Part shown: positions 8,666 through 18,309 of the stretch, one piece after another
Numbering within the stretch: the first letter of the stretch is position 1
Layout: every line of letters begins with the position of its first letter
Assembly (NCBI GenBank): GCA_038240295.1
Contig: JBBSDW010000001.1
Location: 37,674 to 101,673 of the forward strand
Source of the DNA: JABDDM01 sp038240295
GTDB lineage: Bacteria; Bacteroidota; Ignavibacteria; Palsa-1295
Length of the DNA stretch: 64,000 bases
Reading direction: 5' to 3'
Translations under genes and position numbers: made by a program
The notes under the pieces: generated by a model
What the model was told of the DNA's origin: nothing
Databases searched by the model: none
What the model saw: only the letters and a program-made list of their open reading frames with translations

Positions 8666-9744
8666 CTATTCGAGGTCTCCTACGATGAACGAGAGGAGGA
8701 TTCCTCCGTATGTCTGCGTGTGATTGCTGACAAAGCCGGTAAGTTCAAAGCCAGCGAGATCCGAGAGTTTATATCCGAAGATTGCTTGCGCCGTTCCTCC
8801 GAGTCCAGAAAGCTCATAGGAATATTGTAGCGTTCGGGGTCCGCCCGGCGGGGTGTAGTAGCTGTCGACGGTAGCCCTTGTATAATTAGGTCCGGCTGCG
8901 ATCGTAGCCCAAAAGTCTCCTTGACGCAAGGTTGCGCCCCATTCAAGGCCGACTAAAGCTCGCAGCACGAAAAAGCTCTGCCGAATTTTTCCGAAGTCCG
9001 AAGGTAGACGTATACCGGAGCACGAGCGTTTGCCAGTCATGGTGAACCTCGACCTGTATACCCCCCTCCTGTCGTATTCAGCGAACTCATGACAATACCC
9101 GCCTGGAGCCCGGCGCTGAACTGAAATCGAGACGGAGTTAGAGCTGTACTGTGATGATCTACGACTGCTGCTGCCATTTGACGTGAGAACGCAGCAGTAG
9201 ACGCGGAGTCTGATTCGCCCGCTCTCGCATTTTGATCAACAATGTCTCGGTTCTTTGCCGGGGCGTTAGTTGCCCGGATGTTGCTCGACTGTCCATTCAG
9301 CTTGGAAGAGGGATCGCCAATTCCCACCGAAGGCACTCCTGTATCCTGAGCGCGCGTCGAAGTCTGGATCCAATTCCTATTAGATCCACTTATCGGCTTA
9401 ACATGTGATCGAAACTTCGGTAACACGCCTGCACCAAGTTTGAGACTGGACGAAGCTATTGCGTCCAGGTTCGAAATCGGATCGACGCCCTGCTCTTGAC
9501 TCGGCATGAGGATGTGTTGCGCGGAGCTCGATGTTATAAATCGCCGCCCCAGTGGCGCGCTTCCAATGAAACGGACAACGAGCACCATCGCAACAGCCAA
9601 TCCACCACACACAAGAACAAGAGGCCGCTTAGACCTTGGGGTCACGGTGTTTTTACGAACGAACGATCGAAGGTCGGCCAGAGATACGGCAGCGTTGTCG
9701 GCGCGCAGGGGCAGGAAAATATCTCCGCTATTTGTAAAAGACAT
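8666..9744 (-). pseudogene. Membrane regulator with C-terminal beta-barrel, frame-broken
   Basis: Two minus-strand frames appear to be halves of one gene. The upstream half (9037-9744) has a cytoplasmic N-terminus, one membrane helix (about residues 43-62) and a Ser/Asn-rich periplasmic stretch, and ends as a barrel begins (FQFSAGLQAGIVMSSLN). The downstream half (8666-9040) continues as an outer-membrane barrel (LVGLEWGATL, then SYELSGLGGTAQAIFGYKL) and overlaps by ATGA. Removing one G from the six-G run at 9060-9065 and one A from an A-run near 8980 would join them through strand-like residues (WQTLVLRYTSTFGLRK). It follows a sigma-factor gene by about 28 bases, so it was probably its anti-sigma partner. 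Sequencing errors in homopolymers remain possible. Confidence 0.55.
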
Positions 9745-9771
9745 GCGCTGACTTGCGTAAAATTTATCTGG

Positions 9772-10241
9772 TTATGCCAATTTCTGGATTTTCCATTTCA
9801 CCGTTGCGACTGGGGCATCGCTCATCCTGAACCGCCTTGCACGTCGCGAATCTCTTCGATCGAGAGTCCGCTAAATTCGAAGAGCATTAACGATTCACGC
9901 TGCGCCTCGGGCAGAGCGCTGAGCGCCTCCATGAGCAAGTCAAGATCGTGTGGGGACTCGGATGAGTCTTCGATGCTCGCATCACCGGCTTCAGATTCCG
10001 ATGCGAAAATTTTGTGACGCCAAACCTTTCGCTTGTGTATGCGAACCGCGATCGTAAAAAGAAATTTCCGGAATGCGAGTTGATCTTTAAGCTTTGAAAA
10101 GCTTTTGTGCGATGCAAGCACCGCGTCGCTCACAAGATCCTTAGCATCTTCGCGCGAGCGCGTAAGCCCAAGTGCGAAACGCCATAGTCACGCGCGACTT
10201 TCTTCGATCAGTTGCCAAAATCTTTCCTCTGTTTCGTGCAT
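9772..10241 (-). pseudogene. ECF RNA polymerase sigma factor, disrupted
   Basis: Reading from the ATG at 10241 gives MHETEERFWQLIEESRA, then a TGA stop at 10190-10188, then in the same frame LWRFALGLTRSREDAKDLV and the rest of sigma region 2. The expected residue at the stop is Arg (CGA to TGA). Region 4 begins normally (LSALPEAQRESLMLFEF, GLSIEEIRDVQGG), but the frame then ends. One frame over, the helix-turn-helix continues (MSDAPVATVKWKIQKLA) to a stop at 9772. A nonsense codon plus a frameshift make a working sigma factor unlikely. An intact ORF of 103 codons from 10133 lacks most of region 2. It lies directly upstream of the broken membrane regulator. Confidence 0.72.
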
Positions 10242-10391
10242 CTGGATTGTAGGTGACGCAGCGATGGAAAAAGTCGCAGAGGATTTGGATGTATGTTATG
10301 CTGGCATCTGGAATTCTCGCGCCTCAACCGCCCAACGACGGGATAGACTGCTTCCAGTGCGAGGCGAAGAAAGTACGCAAGTCATTTCACC

Positions 10392-12059
10392 TCAAATATT
10401 CGGCAAGATGTCGAAGTATTCGTTGTCTTCGTTGCTTCCGCCCTCACCCAAGCCAATTTCCTTCTCGGACTCGATGAACTCAATGTGCTCGATCCATTTG
10501 ACCATTTTGTATCCGAGTTGATTCTCCACTCGAAGCCTCAGCGGTGCGCCGTATTCAAGACCAAGCGGCGCTCCGTTCATCTCGTAGGCGAGGAGGCACT
10601 CTGGCTTAAGGACGTTGTCAATGCTCTGTGTGTCGTAATAGATGCCTCCGTACGGGCCTTCGCCAAACGAAAAGAAGGCGACGGTCCTGGCAGTAGCTGT
10701 TGGCTTTACCAAATCCACGATCGTTTTCATCGACACGCCTCCCCACTCTGCAATGCCAGACCACCCTTGAATGCAATGGTGCATCGAAATATGCTCCGCT
10801 TTACTAAGCGCTTCAAGATCCGAAAGCGACAATTGCATCGGCCGCTCCACCAAACCTCCGATCTTTAATTTGTAATCTCGAAAGCTTCCCGCGGCTAATT
10901 CTTTCCAATCTTCGCGGACAGGCCGTTTGCCGTTTGGCCAAAAATAAGGCGAAATCTGCGCTTTGGTATATCGCTCGCTGGGATCGAGTTTGTTGAGCGT
11001 CGCGAGCCGGAGCGGTTGAGTGATCGTCTTTTGGAGGTGCTGCAACATTCGTGGATATTTCCAGGACGTATAGTGCGCAACGATCCAGCACGCTACCACA
11101 ACTGCAATACCGGTAAAGCCGAGAATCATCCCGAGCGGATTCAGATCGTTCGTGCCTCGAACAATGTGGTTCATGTTCTGAGTAAATCCAGTCAGGATAA
11201 CCAATGTTACATGAACGGCTAAGAACCCAACCCAACCGAGCATCATCAAAAAGTGGATCGAGCGTGCGCCTTGTCTTCCACCAAAGAATCGGAGAAACCA
11301 CGAAAAGCGATTCGCCATTGCCGGTGACATCGCCGCACCGGTAAGGATCGAGACAGGCGCAAATAAAAATATCGCTGCAAAGTACGCTAACTGTTGCAGC
11401 GCGTTATATCCATAAAAGCCGTTGGGTTCAGGCGGAAATTGGAAGTTCGCATAATGTACGAACGTGCTCCAGGCCTGCGGGAATACGACCCACGACGTTG
11501 GTACGACGCGCACCCACTGTCCAGAAATAAAAAGCATCGGGATGAAGATCAGCCCGGTGATGATGAATCCATAGACATCGATGAAGTGCCATGAGCGAGC
11601 GACTCCGACCGTATGTCGATAGCCGGGCAGTGCAAAGATTGGTGAAATGTAACGATCATCGTCCTTGGCGGTCCACACGCGATCACGTGGTACCTTGAGG
11701 GGTGTGAAGCGAATCCATTCGGAATCGGGGGTGCAGCCATCGTTGAAATACAACCGTGGATGGTCCATAAGGATCGAAAGACCACTACGGACGAGCATCG
11801 TTAAAAAGAGAAAATTAAAGAAGTGCGCATACCGAACCCACACCGGAAACCCATGAGGGCCAATGGCAGATGCCTCGCTAAATTGAGGAACGAGAGGGAT
11901 ATACGGCATCCCGAAAATAGCAACTTGCAGCCAGGCCACCACTAACACAAGAAGGATCAACAGTCCTACCCAGGTAAGAATCGATGGTCTGATCCAGATC
12001 CGAAATCGCCGGTCTGGTGGATAATAAACAGCTTTATGCGCTGCGTCGAAAGACATCAT
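10392..12059 (-). CDS. Cytochrome b561-like membrane domain fused to sulfite oxidase-like molybdopterin domain
   Basis: 555 residues. Residues about 25-340 are a di-haem cytochrome b type membrane domain with several helices and candidate haem histidines at H79 (RYAHFFNF), H158 (RSWHFIDVYGF), H269 and H283 (IHFLMMLGWVGFLAVHVTL). Residues about 365-540 are a sulfite oxidase/YedY-type Mo domain. HHCIQGWSGIAEWGG carries the Mo-ligating Cys429. E. coli MsrPQ (YedYZ) splits these two roles between two proteins; here they are one chain, so electrons could pass between quinone and the Mo site within one protein. The substrate is unknown. The Mo domain has no N-terminal signal of its own and would be exported as the C-terminal part of the membrane protein. 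Confidence 0.85.
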   Translation of the reverse strand: MMSFDAAHKAVYYPPDRRFRIWIRPSILTWVGLLILLVLVVAWLQVAIFGMPYIPLVPQFSEASAIGPHGFPVWVRYAHFFNFLFLTMLVRSGLSILMDHPRLYFNDGCTPDSEWIRFTPLKVPRDRVWTAKDDDRYISPIFALPGYRHTVGVARSWHFIDVYGFIITGLIFIPMLFISGQWVRVVPTSWVVFPQAWSTFVHYANFQFPPEPNGFYGYNALQQLAYFAAIFLFAPVSILTGAAMSPAMANRFSWFLRFFGGRQGARSIHFLMMLGWVGFLAVHVTLVILTGFTQNMNHIVRGTNDLNPLGMILGFTGIAVVVACWIVAHYTSWKYPRMLQHLQKTITQPLRLATLNKLDPSERYTKAQISPYFWPNGKRPVREDWKELAAGSFRDYKLKIGGLVERPMQLSLSDLEALSKAEHISMHHCIQGWSGIAEWGGVSMKTIVDLVKPTATARTVAFFSFGEGPYGGIYYDTQSIDNVLKPECLLAYEMNGAPLGLEYGAPLRLRVENQLGYKMVKWIEHIEFIESEKEIGLGEGGSNEDNEYFDILPNI

Positions 12060-12253
12060 TTGTTTGCGCGAAAAAGAGGTTTATGCGATCGAAATTAGCC
12101 CCGAGTTGGACGCGTTCCGAGACTTCGTGCAAACCCCACGGAATACCGGCCGCACATGCAATTTTCACGCCTCTCTTGCAAGCTACACCAAAACTTTTGC
12201 TTCGAGGGCGAATCACCACAACAGTGCGCGATGCATTTGAACGGTGAGGAAAC

Positions 12254-12667
12254 TTAGCGCGACGCGGTCGGGAGTATTCGCGCCTCGACTGCCATGCAAT
12301 GATCTTCTATATAGAAGATACCGGCCTCCTCCGAAAGCTTTTTTGACTCGGCGTTCATGATGCCCGATTGAAGCCATATCGCCATTGGCTTCGCTTTGCG
12401 CTTCAGCACATCGCGCACAACGTCCGGTGTCGCATCGCTCACGCGAAAGACATCGATAACATCGACCGCCGTCTCTTCGGGAATGGCCGAGACATAGGGG
12501 AAGGCTGGGATTCCTTCCCACTCTTTCAAACGAGGATTAACGGGAATGATCATAAACCCCTTTTGCTGCAACCGTTTTGCTACACCATAGCTCGGGCGAT
12601 CGGGTTCGGCACTTAGGCCAACGATGGCGATCGTCTTTGCCGAATGAAGAAGCTCAGGGATGTCCAT
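12254..12667 (-). CDS. CoA-binding domain protein (YccU type)
   Basis: 137 residues, one CoA-binding Rossmann domain. The N-terminal AIVGLSAEPDRPSYGVAKRL is the nucleotide-binding loop region. It is followed by FMIIPVNPRLKEWEGIPAFP and IWLQSGIMNAES, which are signatures of the YccU/CoA-binding family (pfam CoA_binding_2). These proteins bind CoA or acyl-CoA; their physiological role is not established. It lies 9 bases downstream of aroF on the same strand and is probably co-transcribed. Confidence 0.85.
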   Translation of the reverse strand: MDIPELLHSAKTIAIVGLSAEPDRPSYGVAKRLQQKGFMIIPVNPRLKEWEGIPAFPYVSAIPEETAVDVIDVFRVSDATPDVVRDVLKRKAKPMAIWLQSGIMNAESKKLSEEAGIFYIEDHCMAVEARILPTASR

Positions 12668-12676
12668 AGCAGAATA

Positions 12677-13756
12677 TTAGTGAGCGGTGACCTTTGGGGC
12701 CGTCTTTGTGGCCGACGCTCCAGTATAGGGCTCAATCAAAAGTGGCCGATCGAGCGCGTCGCCGATGCGTACAAGCTCGCAGACCATCTCTTCGAATAGC
12801 TCGAACGTCAGCGATTGTCCGCCATCACTCAATGCCCGATCGGGATCGGGATGGACTTCGACCATGACCCCGTCAGCGCCAGCCGCGATCGCAGCTCGTG
12901 CCATTGCATTCACGAATTCACGTTTGCCGGTACCATGAGATGGATCGACAAGGATCGGCAGATGCGAAAGTTTTTTAACGATCGGCACGGCACTGATGTC
13001 GGTAGTGTGACGAACGGCCGTCTCGAAAGTCCGAATGCCGCGTTCGCACAGGATCACATTCTGATTGCCGCCTGCCATAATATACTCGGCGGCCATGAGC
13101 CACTCTTCGATCGTTGCGGCCGGTCCACGCTTGAGGAGGACTGGTCGATTGATATTCCCCAATTGGCGAAGCAACGGAAAGTTCTGCATGTTGCGTGCGC
13201 CGATCTGCACGATGTCGGTGAACTCGGCGATCGAGGGAACATGCGCTGGCTCCATCACTTCGCTTACTATATAGAGACCGAATTCCTGGGAGACCTTGCG
13301 GAGCATCTCAAGGCCATCGAAGCCCAATCCCTGGAATGCGTATGGTGACGTCCTTGGCTTAAATGCCCCGCCTCTGAGAAAACGTCCGCCCGCCTTCCGA
13401 ACGCATTCTGCAGTCCGGCGAAGCTGATCTTCTGACTCGACCGAGCAAGGACCCGCTATAACAATAGAAGGTGCGGTACCGCCGATACGTGTACCATCGG
13501 CAAAGGTGATCACCGTGTCTTCGGGATGCGCGGTGCGCGAAGTGAGTTTGTAGGGCGAACTTACACGAACAACATCCTGCACGCCTTCCATCGTGGACAT
13601 CGACTGGACATCGAGCCCATTACTCGAGCCAATGATGCCGATGATGGTTTGCTGCTGTCCGGACATCCGCTCGACGTGGATGCCGAGCGAAGTGAGAAAC
13701 TTGATTATTTGCGAGATATGGGCCTCACTCGCGCCGCGTTGCATTACAATGATCAT
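12677..13756 (-). CDS. aroF: 3-deoxy-7-phosphoheptulonate synthase (DAHP synthase, type I-beta)
   Basis: 359 residues. Residues 1-70 form the small ferredoxin-like N-terminal domain seen in type I-beta enzymes (MIIVMQRGASEAHISQII). Residues about 95-340 are the TIM barrel, with IAGPCSVES, GGAFKPRTSPYAFQGLG, LLKRG and DPSHGTGKR, which hold the phosphoenolpyruvate, erythrose-4-phosphate and metal ligands. It catalyses the first step of the shikimate pathway to aromatic amino acids. Other shikimate genes are not in the window. It is divergent from the yciF-like gene. Confidence 0.94.
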   Translation of the reverse strand: MIIVMQRGASEAHISQIIKFLTSLGIHVERMSGQQQTIIGIIGSSNGLDVQSMSTMEGVQDVVRVSSPYKLTSRTAHPEDTVITFADGTRIGGTAPSIVIAGPCSVESEDQLRRTAECVRKAGGRFLRGGAFKPRTSPYAFQGLGFDGLEMLRKVSQEFGLYIVSEVMEPAHVPSIAEFTDIVQIGARNMQNFPLLRQLGNINRPVLLKRGPAATIEEWLMAAEYIMAGGNQNVILCERGIRTFETAVRHTTDISAVPIVKKLSHLPILVDPSHGTGKREFVNAMARAAIAAGADGVMVEVHPDPDRALSDGGQSLTFELFEEMVCELVRIGDALDRPLLIEPYTGASATKTAPKVTAH

Positions 13757-13941
13757 AGTGCCTGTCCGAACAAATACAGAGCCGCCAAAGATTTCCGTGA
13801 CGAAAAGCTGGATCGTACGCTGAATTATTATTCCTCAAAATTAAGCGTGTCGCAATAAAACGAGAGATTGCTCGTTTCACATCAACCCTTGGTGGCATGA
13901 TTTTGTCTTGCCAGTTCGACAAATTCACTATTTTTTTCGCC

Positions 13942-14571
13942 ATGCAAAAGAACACCGCCGCAACCCATTCACAAACCCATTCACATAAGAATAGCACCGC
14001 CCCTGCAAAGAATGGCACGACGCCCAAACCAGTTGCCAACGATGCTTCATCAAGCCCCGCACTCGCTAATGACACAGAGCCAGGTTTGCTCGAGCTTTTT
14101 CTCTCTGAGCTTCGCGACATCTACTGGGCGGAGAATCAGTTAGTAATGGCGCTCCCAAAAATGAAAGCTGCATCGACCTCGAAAAAGCTTGCGAAGGCAA
14201 TTAGTGACCATCTCGAACAAACCAAGGGTCATGTCACAAGGCTCGAGAAAGTCTTCCAGCTGCTCGGACAGCAACCCCGCGCGAAGAAATGCGACGCGAT
14301 GGAAGGCCTGTCCAAAGAAGGCGAAGCCGTGATCGAATCGACAATGCCAGGTTCGGCAACCAGGGATGTTGGCATCATCATCGCCTCGCAAAAAGTCGAG
14401 CATTACGAAATCGCTGCATACGGTGGACTGGCGCAGCTTGCACGCACGATGGGGCTTGAGGATGCCGTAGCCTTGCTCGAGCAAACACTCGCCGAAGAAA
14501 AAGCATCGGACTCGCTGCTTACGGACATCGCCGAGAACGACATCAACTATCAGGCTTCTAAAGAAGACTGA
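13942..14571 (+). CDS. YciF-like ferritin-fold protein (DUF892)
   Basis: 209 residues. A low-complexity His/Thr/Ala-rich N-terminus of about 45 residues (HSQTHSHKN) precedes a ferritin-like four-helix domain. LLELFLSELRDIYWAENQLV opens it and KVEHYEIAAYGGL carries the second E-x-x-H-type metal ligands, as in YciE/YciF. The family is linked to stress responses and may handle iron or peroxide; no activity is proven. I chose the ATG at 13942, which begins MQKNTAAT; an upstream in-frame ATG at 13897 adds an unlikely extension. It lies 77 bases before katE on the same strand, supporting a peroxide-defence unit. Confidence 0.85.
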   Translation: MQKNTAATHSQTHSHKNSTAPAKNGTTPKPVANDASSSPALANDTEPGLLELFLSELRDIYWAENQLVMALPKMKAASTSKKLAKAISDHLEQTKGHVTRLEKVFQLLGQQPRAKKCDAMEGLSKEGEAVIESTMPGSATRDVGIIIASQKVEHYEIAAYGGLAQLARTMGLEDAVALLEQTLAEEKASDSLLTDIAENDINYQASKED

Positions 14572-14648
14572 CCTTACAACAATATCCGATGTGAGGCCTC
14601 ACGAACAGGCAGCCTCGGGATTCTCTGCATTCCAAAAATTTTACAAAC

Positions 14649-16859
14649 ATGGCCAAGAAAAAACCTGCAAAAGACACTTTGAATCCTGCCGTTGGCGATG
14701 GCGGCTCGTTCAATCCCGACAACGCGAAGACGATCGCATTGCAGCCGCACACATCCGACGCGACGGGGCAACGCATGACGACCGATCAAGGCGTGGCAAT
14801 CAATGACGACCAAAACACGCTGAAGGCCGGCAGCCGCGGACCGTCGCTGCTTGAAGATTTTATCGTTCGTGAAAAACTAACGCATTTCGATCATGAGCGC
14901 ATTCCTGAACGGATCGTTCATGCACGGGGCTCAGGGGCGCACGGTGTGTTTCGAGTTTATAAATCGCAATCGGCGCTGACGAAGGCTGGGTTTCTGCAGG
15001 ATCCATCGGTCGAGACGCCAGTCTTTGTGCGTTTTTCAACCGTCGCAGGGTCGCGAGGCTCAACCGATCTCGCTCGTGACGTCCGAGGATTCGCAGTGAA
15101 GTTTTATACGCAGGAAGGCAATTTCGATCTTGTCGGCAATAACATGCCGGTCTTTTTTATTCAGGACGCTACGAAATTTCCGGATCTCGTTCATGCGGTA
15201 AAGCCCGAGCCGGACAACGAAATGCCCCAGGCAGCGTCGGCGCATGATACCTTCTGGGATTTCATCTCGCTCATGCCCGAGAGCACGCACATGATCATGT
15301 GGGTGATGAGTGATCGTGCACTGCCGCGAAGCCTGCGAATGATGGAAGGATTTGGCGTGCATACGTTTCGCATGATTAACAGGGCAGGCGAATCGAACTT
15401 TGTGAAATTTCATTGGAAACCGTTACTGGGAATGCATTCAGTCGCGTGGGACGAAGCGCAAAATATTTCAGGAAAAGATTCCGACTTCCATCGCCGCGAT
15501 CTCTGGAATGCGATCGAGACCGGCAATTTTCCTGAATGGGAATTAGGCGTTCAGGTTGTGCCCGAGGCCGATGAGCATAAATTCGATTTCGATCTGCTCG
15601 ACCCAACGAAGCTCATTCCGGAAGAACTCGTGCCGGTCAAACTGATCGGGCGCATGACGCTCAATCGAAATCCCGACAACTTTTTTGCCGAGACCGAACA
15701 GGTCGCGATGCATATTGGCAATATTGTGCCGGGCATAGACTTCACGAATGATCCGCTCTTGCAGGGCAGGCTCTTTTCTTACACCGACACGCAGCTGATC
15801 AGGCTGGGCGGTCCAAATTTCCATGAGATCCCGATCAATCGACCTATCGTACCGGTACACAATAATCAGCGCGACGGGCACATGCGCCAAACGATCGATC
15901 GCGGTAAAACAAGTTATGGCCCGAACTCTATCGGTGGAGGCTGTCCGTTCCAGGTCGGCGCGGCTGATGGTGGATTTGTTTCGTATCCTGAAAGAATCGA
16001 CGCACACAAAATTCGCGAGCGCTCCGCGAGCTTCATGGACCACTTTAGTCAGGCAAAACTCTTTTTTAACAGTCAGAGTGAACCCGAAAAACAGCATATC
16101 ATCGATGCGCTCAGCTTTGAACTCGGGCATGTGCAGACGATCGAGATCCGTGAGCGTATGCTGCGCACACTCGCGCAAGTCGATAAATCACTGGCAGCAG
16201 CCATCGCGTTCAACTTGCGCCTAAGTGTGCCCAAGGAGATGCCTGTCAACCATAGCGTCCCCGCCGATGGAGATCCGGAGCACTATCGCTCGATCGTTCG
16301 CGAACCGGATCTTCCGATCTCGCCCGCGCTCAGCATGGCGAACACAAAAAAGGATTCGATCGCAACACGCACGATCGCGATACTCGCCGCAGATGGCGTA
16401 GATGGTGGCTCGGTAAACGCAATGAAGGAAGCGATCATGGCCGCCGGCGCAGTACCGGAAGTGATCGCACCCCGGCAGAATTATATCATCGCCGAAGATG
16501 ACTCGCAGATTCCGGTCGCTAAAAGCTTTATGACGGCTGCTTCTGTTTTTTACGATGCAGTCTATGTCCCAGGCGGAATGCAGAGCGTTGCAACACTCGA
16601 GGCATGCCCCGAGGCGATCCATTTCCTAAACGAAGCATTCAAACATTGCAAGCCGATCGCAGCCGATCGATCCGCAATGCAAGTCATCGCCGCAACCTAC
16701 TTTGCGAGAAAGCTGCCCGCAGAGTTCAACGAGTCAAGCGTGCTCACGGAGGGGATTGTTATCGGTGAGGATCCCGCCAAGCTTGCAAAACTTTTCATCA
16801 AAGCGATCTCTCAGCATAGATTCTGGGAAAGAGAAGCGCCGCGGAAAGTGCCTGCGTAG
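14649..16859 (+). CDS. katE: Large-subunit catalase HPII with DJ-1/PfpI-like C-terminal domain
   Basis: 736 residues, the long HPII form. Residues about 50-560 are the catalase core: [15 protein letters not shown] with catalytic His91, [26 protein letters not shown] with the active-site Asn, and RLFSYTDTQ with the haem-ligand Tyr. Residues about 585-736 are the glutamine-amidotransferase-like (DJ-1/PfpI) domain of large catalases, starting [14 protein letters not shown]. It breaks down hydrogen peroxide in the cytoplasm. It follows the yciF-like gene and ends at a strong terminator. Confidence 0.96.
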   Translation: MAKKKPAKDTLNPAVGDGGSFNPDNAKTIALQPHTSDATGQRMTTDQGVAINDDQNTLKAGSRGPSLLEDFIVREKLTHFDHERIPERIVHARGSGAHGVFRVYKSQSALTKAGFLQDPSVETPVFVRFSTVAGSRGSTDLARDVRGFAVKFYTQEGNFDLVGNNMPVFFIQDATKFPDLVHAVKPEPDNEMPQAASAHDTFWDFISLMPESTHMIMWVMSDRALPRSLRMMEGFGVHTFRMINRAGESNFVKFHWKPLLGMHSVAWDEAQNISGKDSDFHRRDLWNAIETGNFPEWELGVQVVPEADEHKFDFDLLDPTKLIPEELVPVKLIGRMTLNRNPDNFFAETEQVAMHIGNIVPGIDFTNDPLLQGRLFSYTDTQLIRLGGPNFHEIPINRPIVPVHNNQRDGHMRQTIDRGKTSYGPNSIGGGCPFQVGAADGGFVSYPERIDAHKIRERSASFMDHFSQAKLFFNSQSEPEKQHIIDALSFELGHVQTIEIRERMLRTLAQVDKSLAAAIAFNLRLSVPKEMPVNHSVPADGDPEHYRSIVREPDLPISPALSMANTKKDSIATRTIAILAADGVDGGSVNAMKEAIMAAGAVPEVIAPRQNYIIAEDDSQIPVAKSFMTAASVFYDAVYVPGGMQSVATLEACPEAIHFLNEAFKHCKPIAADRSAMQVIAATYFARKLPAEFNESSVLTEGIVIGEDPAKLAKLFIKAISQHRFWEREAPRKVPA

Positions 16860-16892
16860 CACACATCGTGAATTGCAGAACGGACATGAATG

Positions 16893-16917
16893 CTCCCTCA
16901 CTCGTGAGGGAGTTTTT
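16893..16917 (+). terminator. Intrinsic terminator of katE
   Basis: A perfect 8-base stem (ctccctca / tgagggag) with loop ctcg is followed by five T. It lies 33 bases after the katE stop, in the right orientation. Confidence 0.85.
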
Positions 16918-16980
16918 CATTTTGGGTTAGAAGAATATCTTTCTTCGGTAATCTATAAAAATTGATGGTCAAATTACGAC

Positions 16981-17241
16981 TTAACCCACATCCTGCCGAT
17001 GATCTCGCCTACAAGACTGAAATGTGAGTCTAGTATCGCCATATTTTCAGACGCCGACGACATCGATGTCCGAAAGCGTATCACCCAGGATCACAGCGGC
17101 TCCGAGCGCAGGCAGGTCATAGTTCGCACGATAGGCTGTCAAGAGCGAATCGAGCTTATGACGCGAGATCTCACCATGCTGTGCGAAGGCGATCGAAGGA
17201 ACACCGATGAGCAAAAAAATGAGAAGAGTGAAATGCTTCAT
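16981..17241 (-). pseudogene. Fragment of a serine beta-lactamase-like hydrolase
   Basis: The ATG at 17241 begins a clear signal peptide (MKHFTLLIFLLIG...AFAQ). It is followed by HKLDSLLTAYRANYDLPALG and DVVGV, the N-terminal part of class C beta-lactamase-like/penicillin-binding hydrolases. A TGA stop at 17047-17049 replaces what should be an Arg codon (V-G-V-R-K); the same frame goes on with KYGDTRLTF before a second stop at 16981. The catalytic SxxK and everything after it is missing, and no continuation is seen in 16860-16980. The gene is therefore a remnant of about 65 codons of a protein normally over 350 residues. Confidence 0.65.
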
Positions 17242-17440
17242 TCGGCCAGTTACGCCATTCTTTAATCGAGGTTTCACGATAGGACGTGGCACAGTTGGCT
17301 GACACCAAATCAAGCGCATCAAGCAAAAGGGATGCTCCTCAAAAGATGGAAGCCTCGTACATACACATCAAGCCTTCAACCTCTCAAGGAATTTTAGGAC
17401 GAGACACCGATTCCGCTATTGCCTGCTGCCTATCCCCAAC

Positions 17441-18193
17441 TCACTTCTGCGCCACACTAAACGCATATCCGATTTGCGAATCAAGAGCGGCCTTGTTCCC
17501 GGCATCGCGCGGATCAAGCGGTTTGGAGGTTGAACCTTCAAAGACATTTTTGGCGTCTAAGCGAACGTCAACAGTATAACTGTGGCCAGCCAACATGTCA
17601 GCCATTGGTTGGATTGGCGTGATTACCCGTTGAGTGTTTGAGGTCTTGTAAATGAAATTCTGCGTCATGCCGGAGTTGTCTGTTAGTTGTCCTTCGATGA
17701 TAACGCTCGGGCGATCGGCCGTGGCAAAATCGGCAAACGCGGGATCCGAGAGGTGTCCACTTTCCGAGGCATCGAGTTGATGGAGATTGAAGGATATCTG
17801 ATTGAAAATGCCGGGAGGAATTGATAGCGAAGAAAACTGACCTGTATTGCCTGGCGTGAAATCGGCGATCCTGGATCCTACAGTGAAAGTATCAACCGTC
17901 ACAGTGCTCGTATCGACCAAGCTGCCAAAAAACATTGAGCCAATCAGCACCCGTACATGAGTGATCCTTATCGACTGCACAGTAGTACCGGAAGCTGGCG
18001 AGGCCGACTTTGAGCGAGTAGCTTGCAGTGTAGGGTTGAGTAAGTCGGTCGTGGCTGTTACATTCGCGGTCGTGCCACCGGTTGTATTAGGCCCGGTCGA
18101 AGAACTCGAACAACCTGGCATGAGCATGAACAGAATCGTCAACCCAGAAAGTACACGAACGCTGTGACCAAAGAGAATGGAAGTATTTTTCAT
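17441..18193 (-). CDS. Hypothetical lipoprotein
   Basis: 250 residues. Signal peptide ending in lipobox LMPGCSSSS (Cys about residue 28), then a Thr/Ser-rich linker and a beta-rich domain (SIRITHVRVLIGSMFFG, FSSLSIPPGIFNQISFNL). Layout and spacing resemble DUF4382-like surface lipoproteins, but I cannot confirm the family. It would sit in the outer membrane or on the surface. The gene stands alone, with about 115 non-coding bases separating it from the DUF3037 gene. Confidence 0.7.
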   Translation of the reverse strand: MKNTSILFGHSVRVLSGLTILFMLMPGCSSSSTGPNTTGGTTANVTATTDLLNPTLQATRSKSASPASGTTVQSIRITHVRVLIGSMFFGSLVDTSTVTVDTFTVGSRIADFTPGNTGQFSSLSIPPGIFNQISFNLHQLDASESGHLSDPAFADFATADRPSVIIEGQLTDNSGMTQNFIYKTSNTQRVITPIQPMADMLAGHSYTVDVRLDAKNVFEGSTSKPLDPRDAGNKAALDSQIGYAFSVAQK

Positions 18194-18309
18194 AGTTGTA
18201 GGGAATGATCAAAAAAGAGAGCCACTACCTCTCGACAACGCAGCCGAAAAAGAGCAGAATGCTGAAGATCAACTGCGCACAAAGGTACAAAGTTCGAGCA
18301 TAGGCTGTT

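Noticed and set aside
10188..10190. Reading the TGA as selenocysteine or tryptophan
   Set aside because: The sigma factor has no selenoprotein features, TGA ends other genes here, and a second frame break lies downstream in the same gene.
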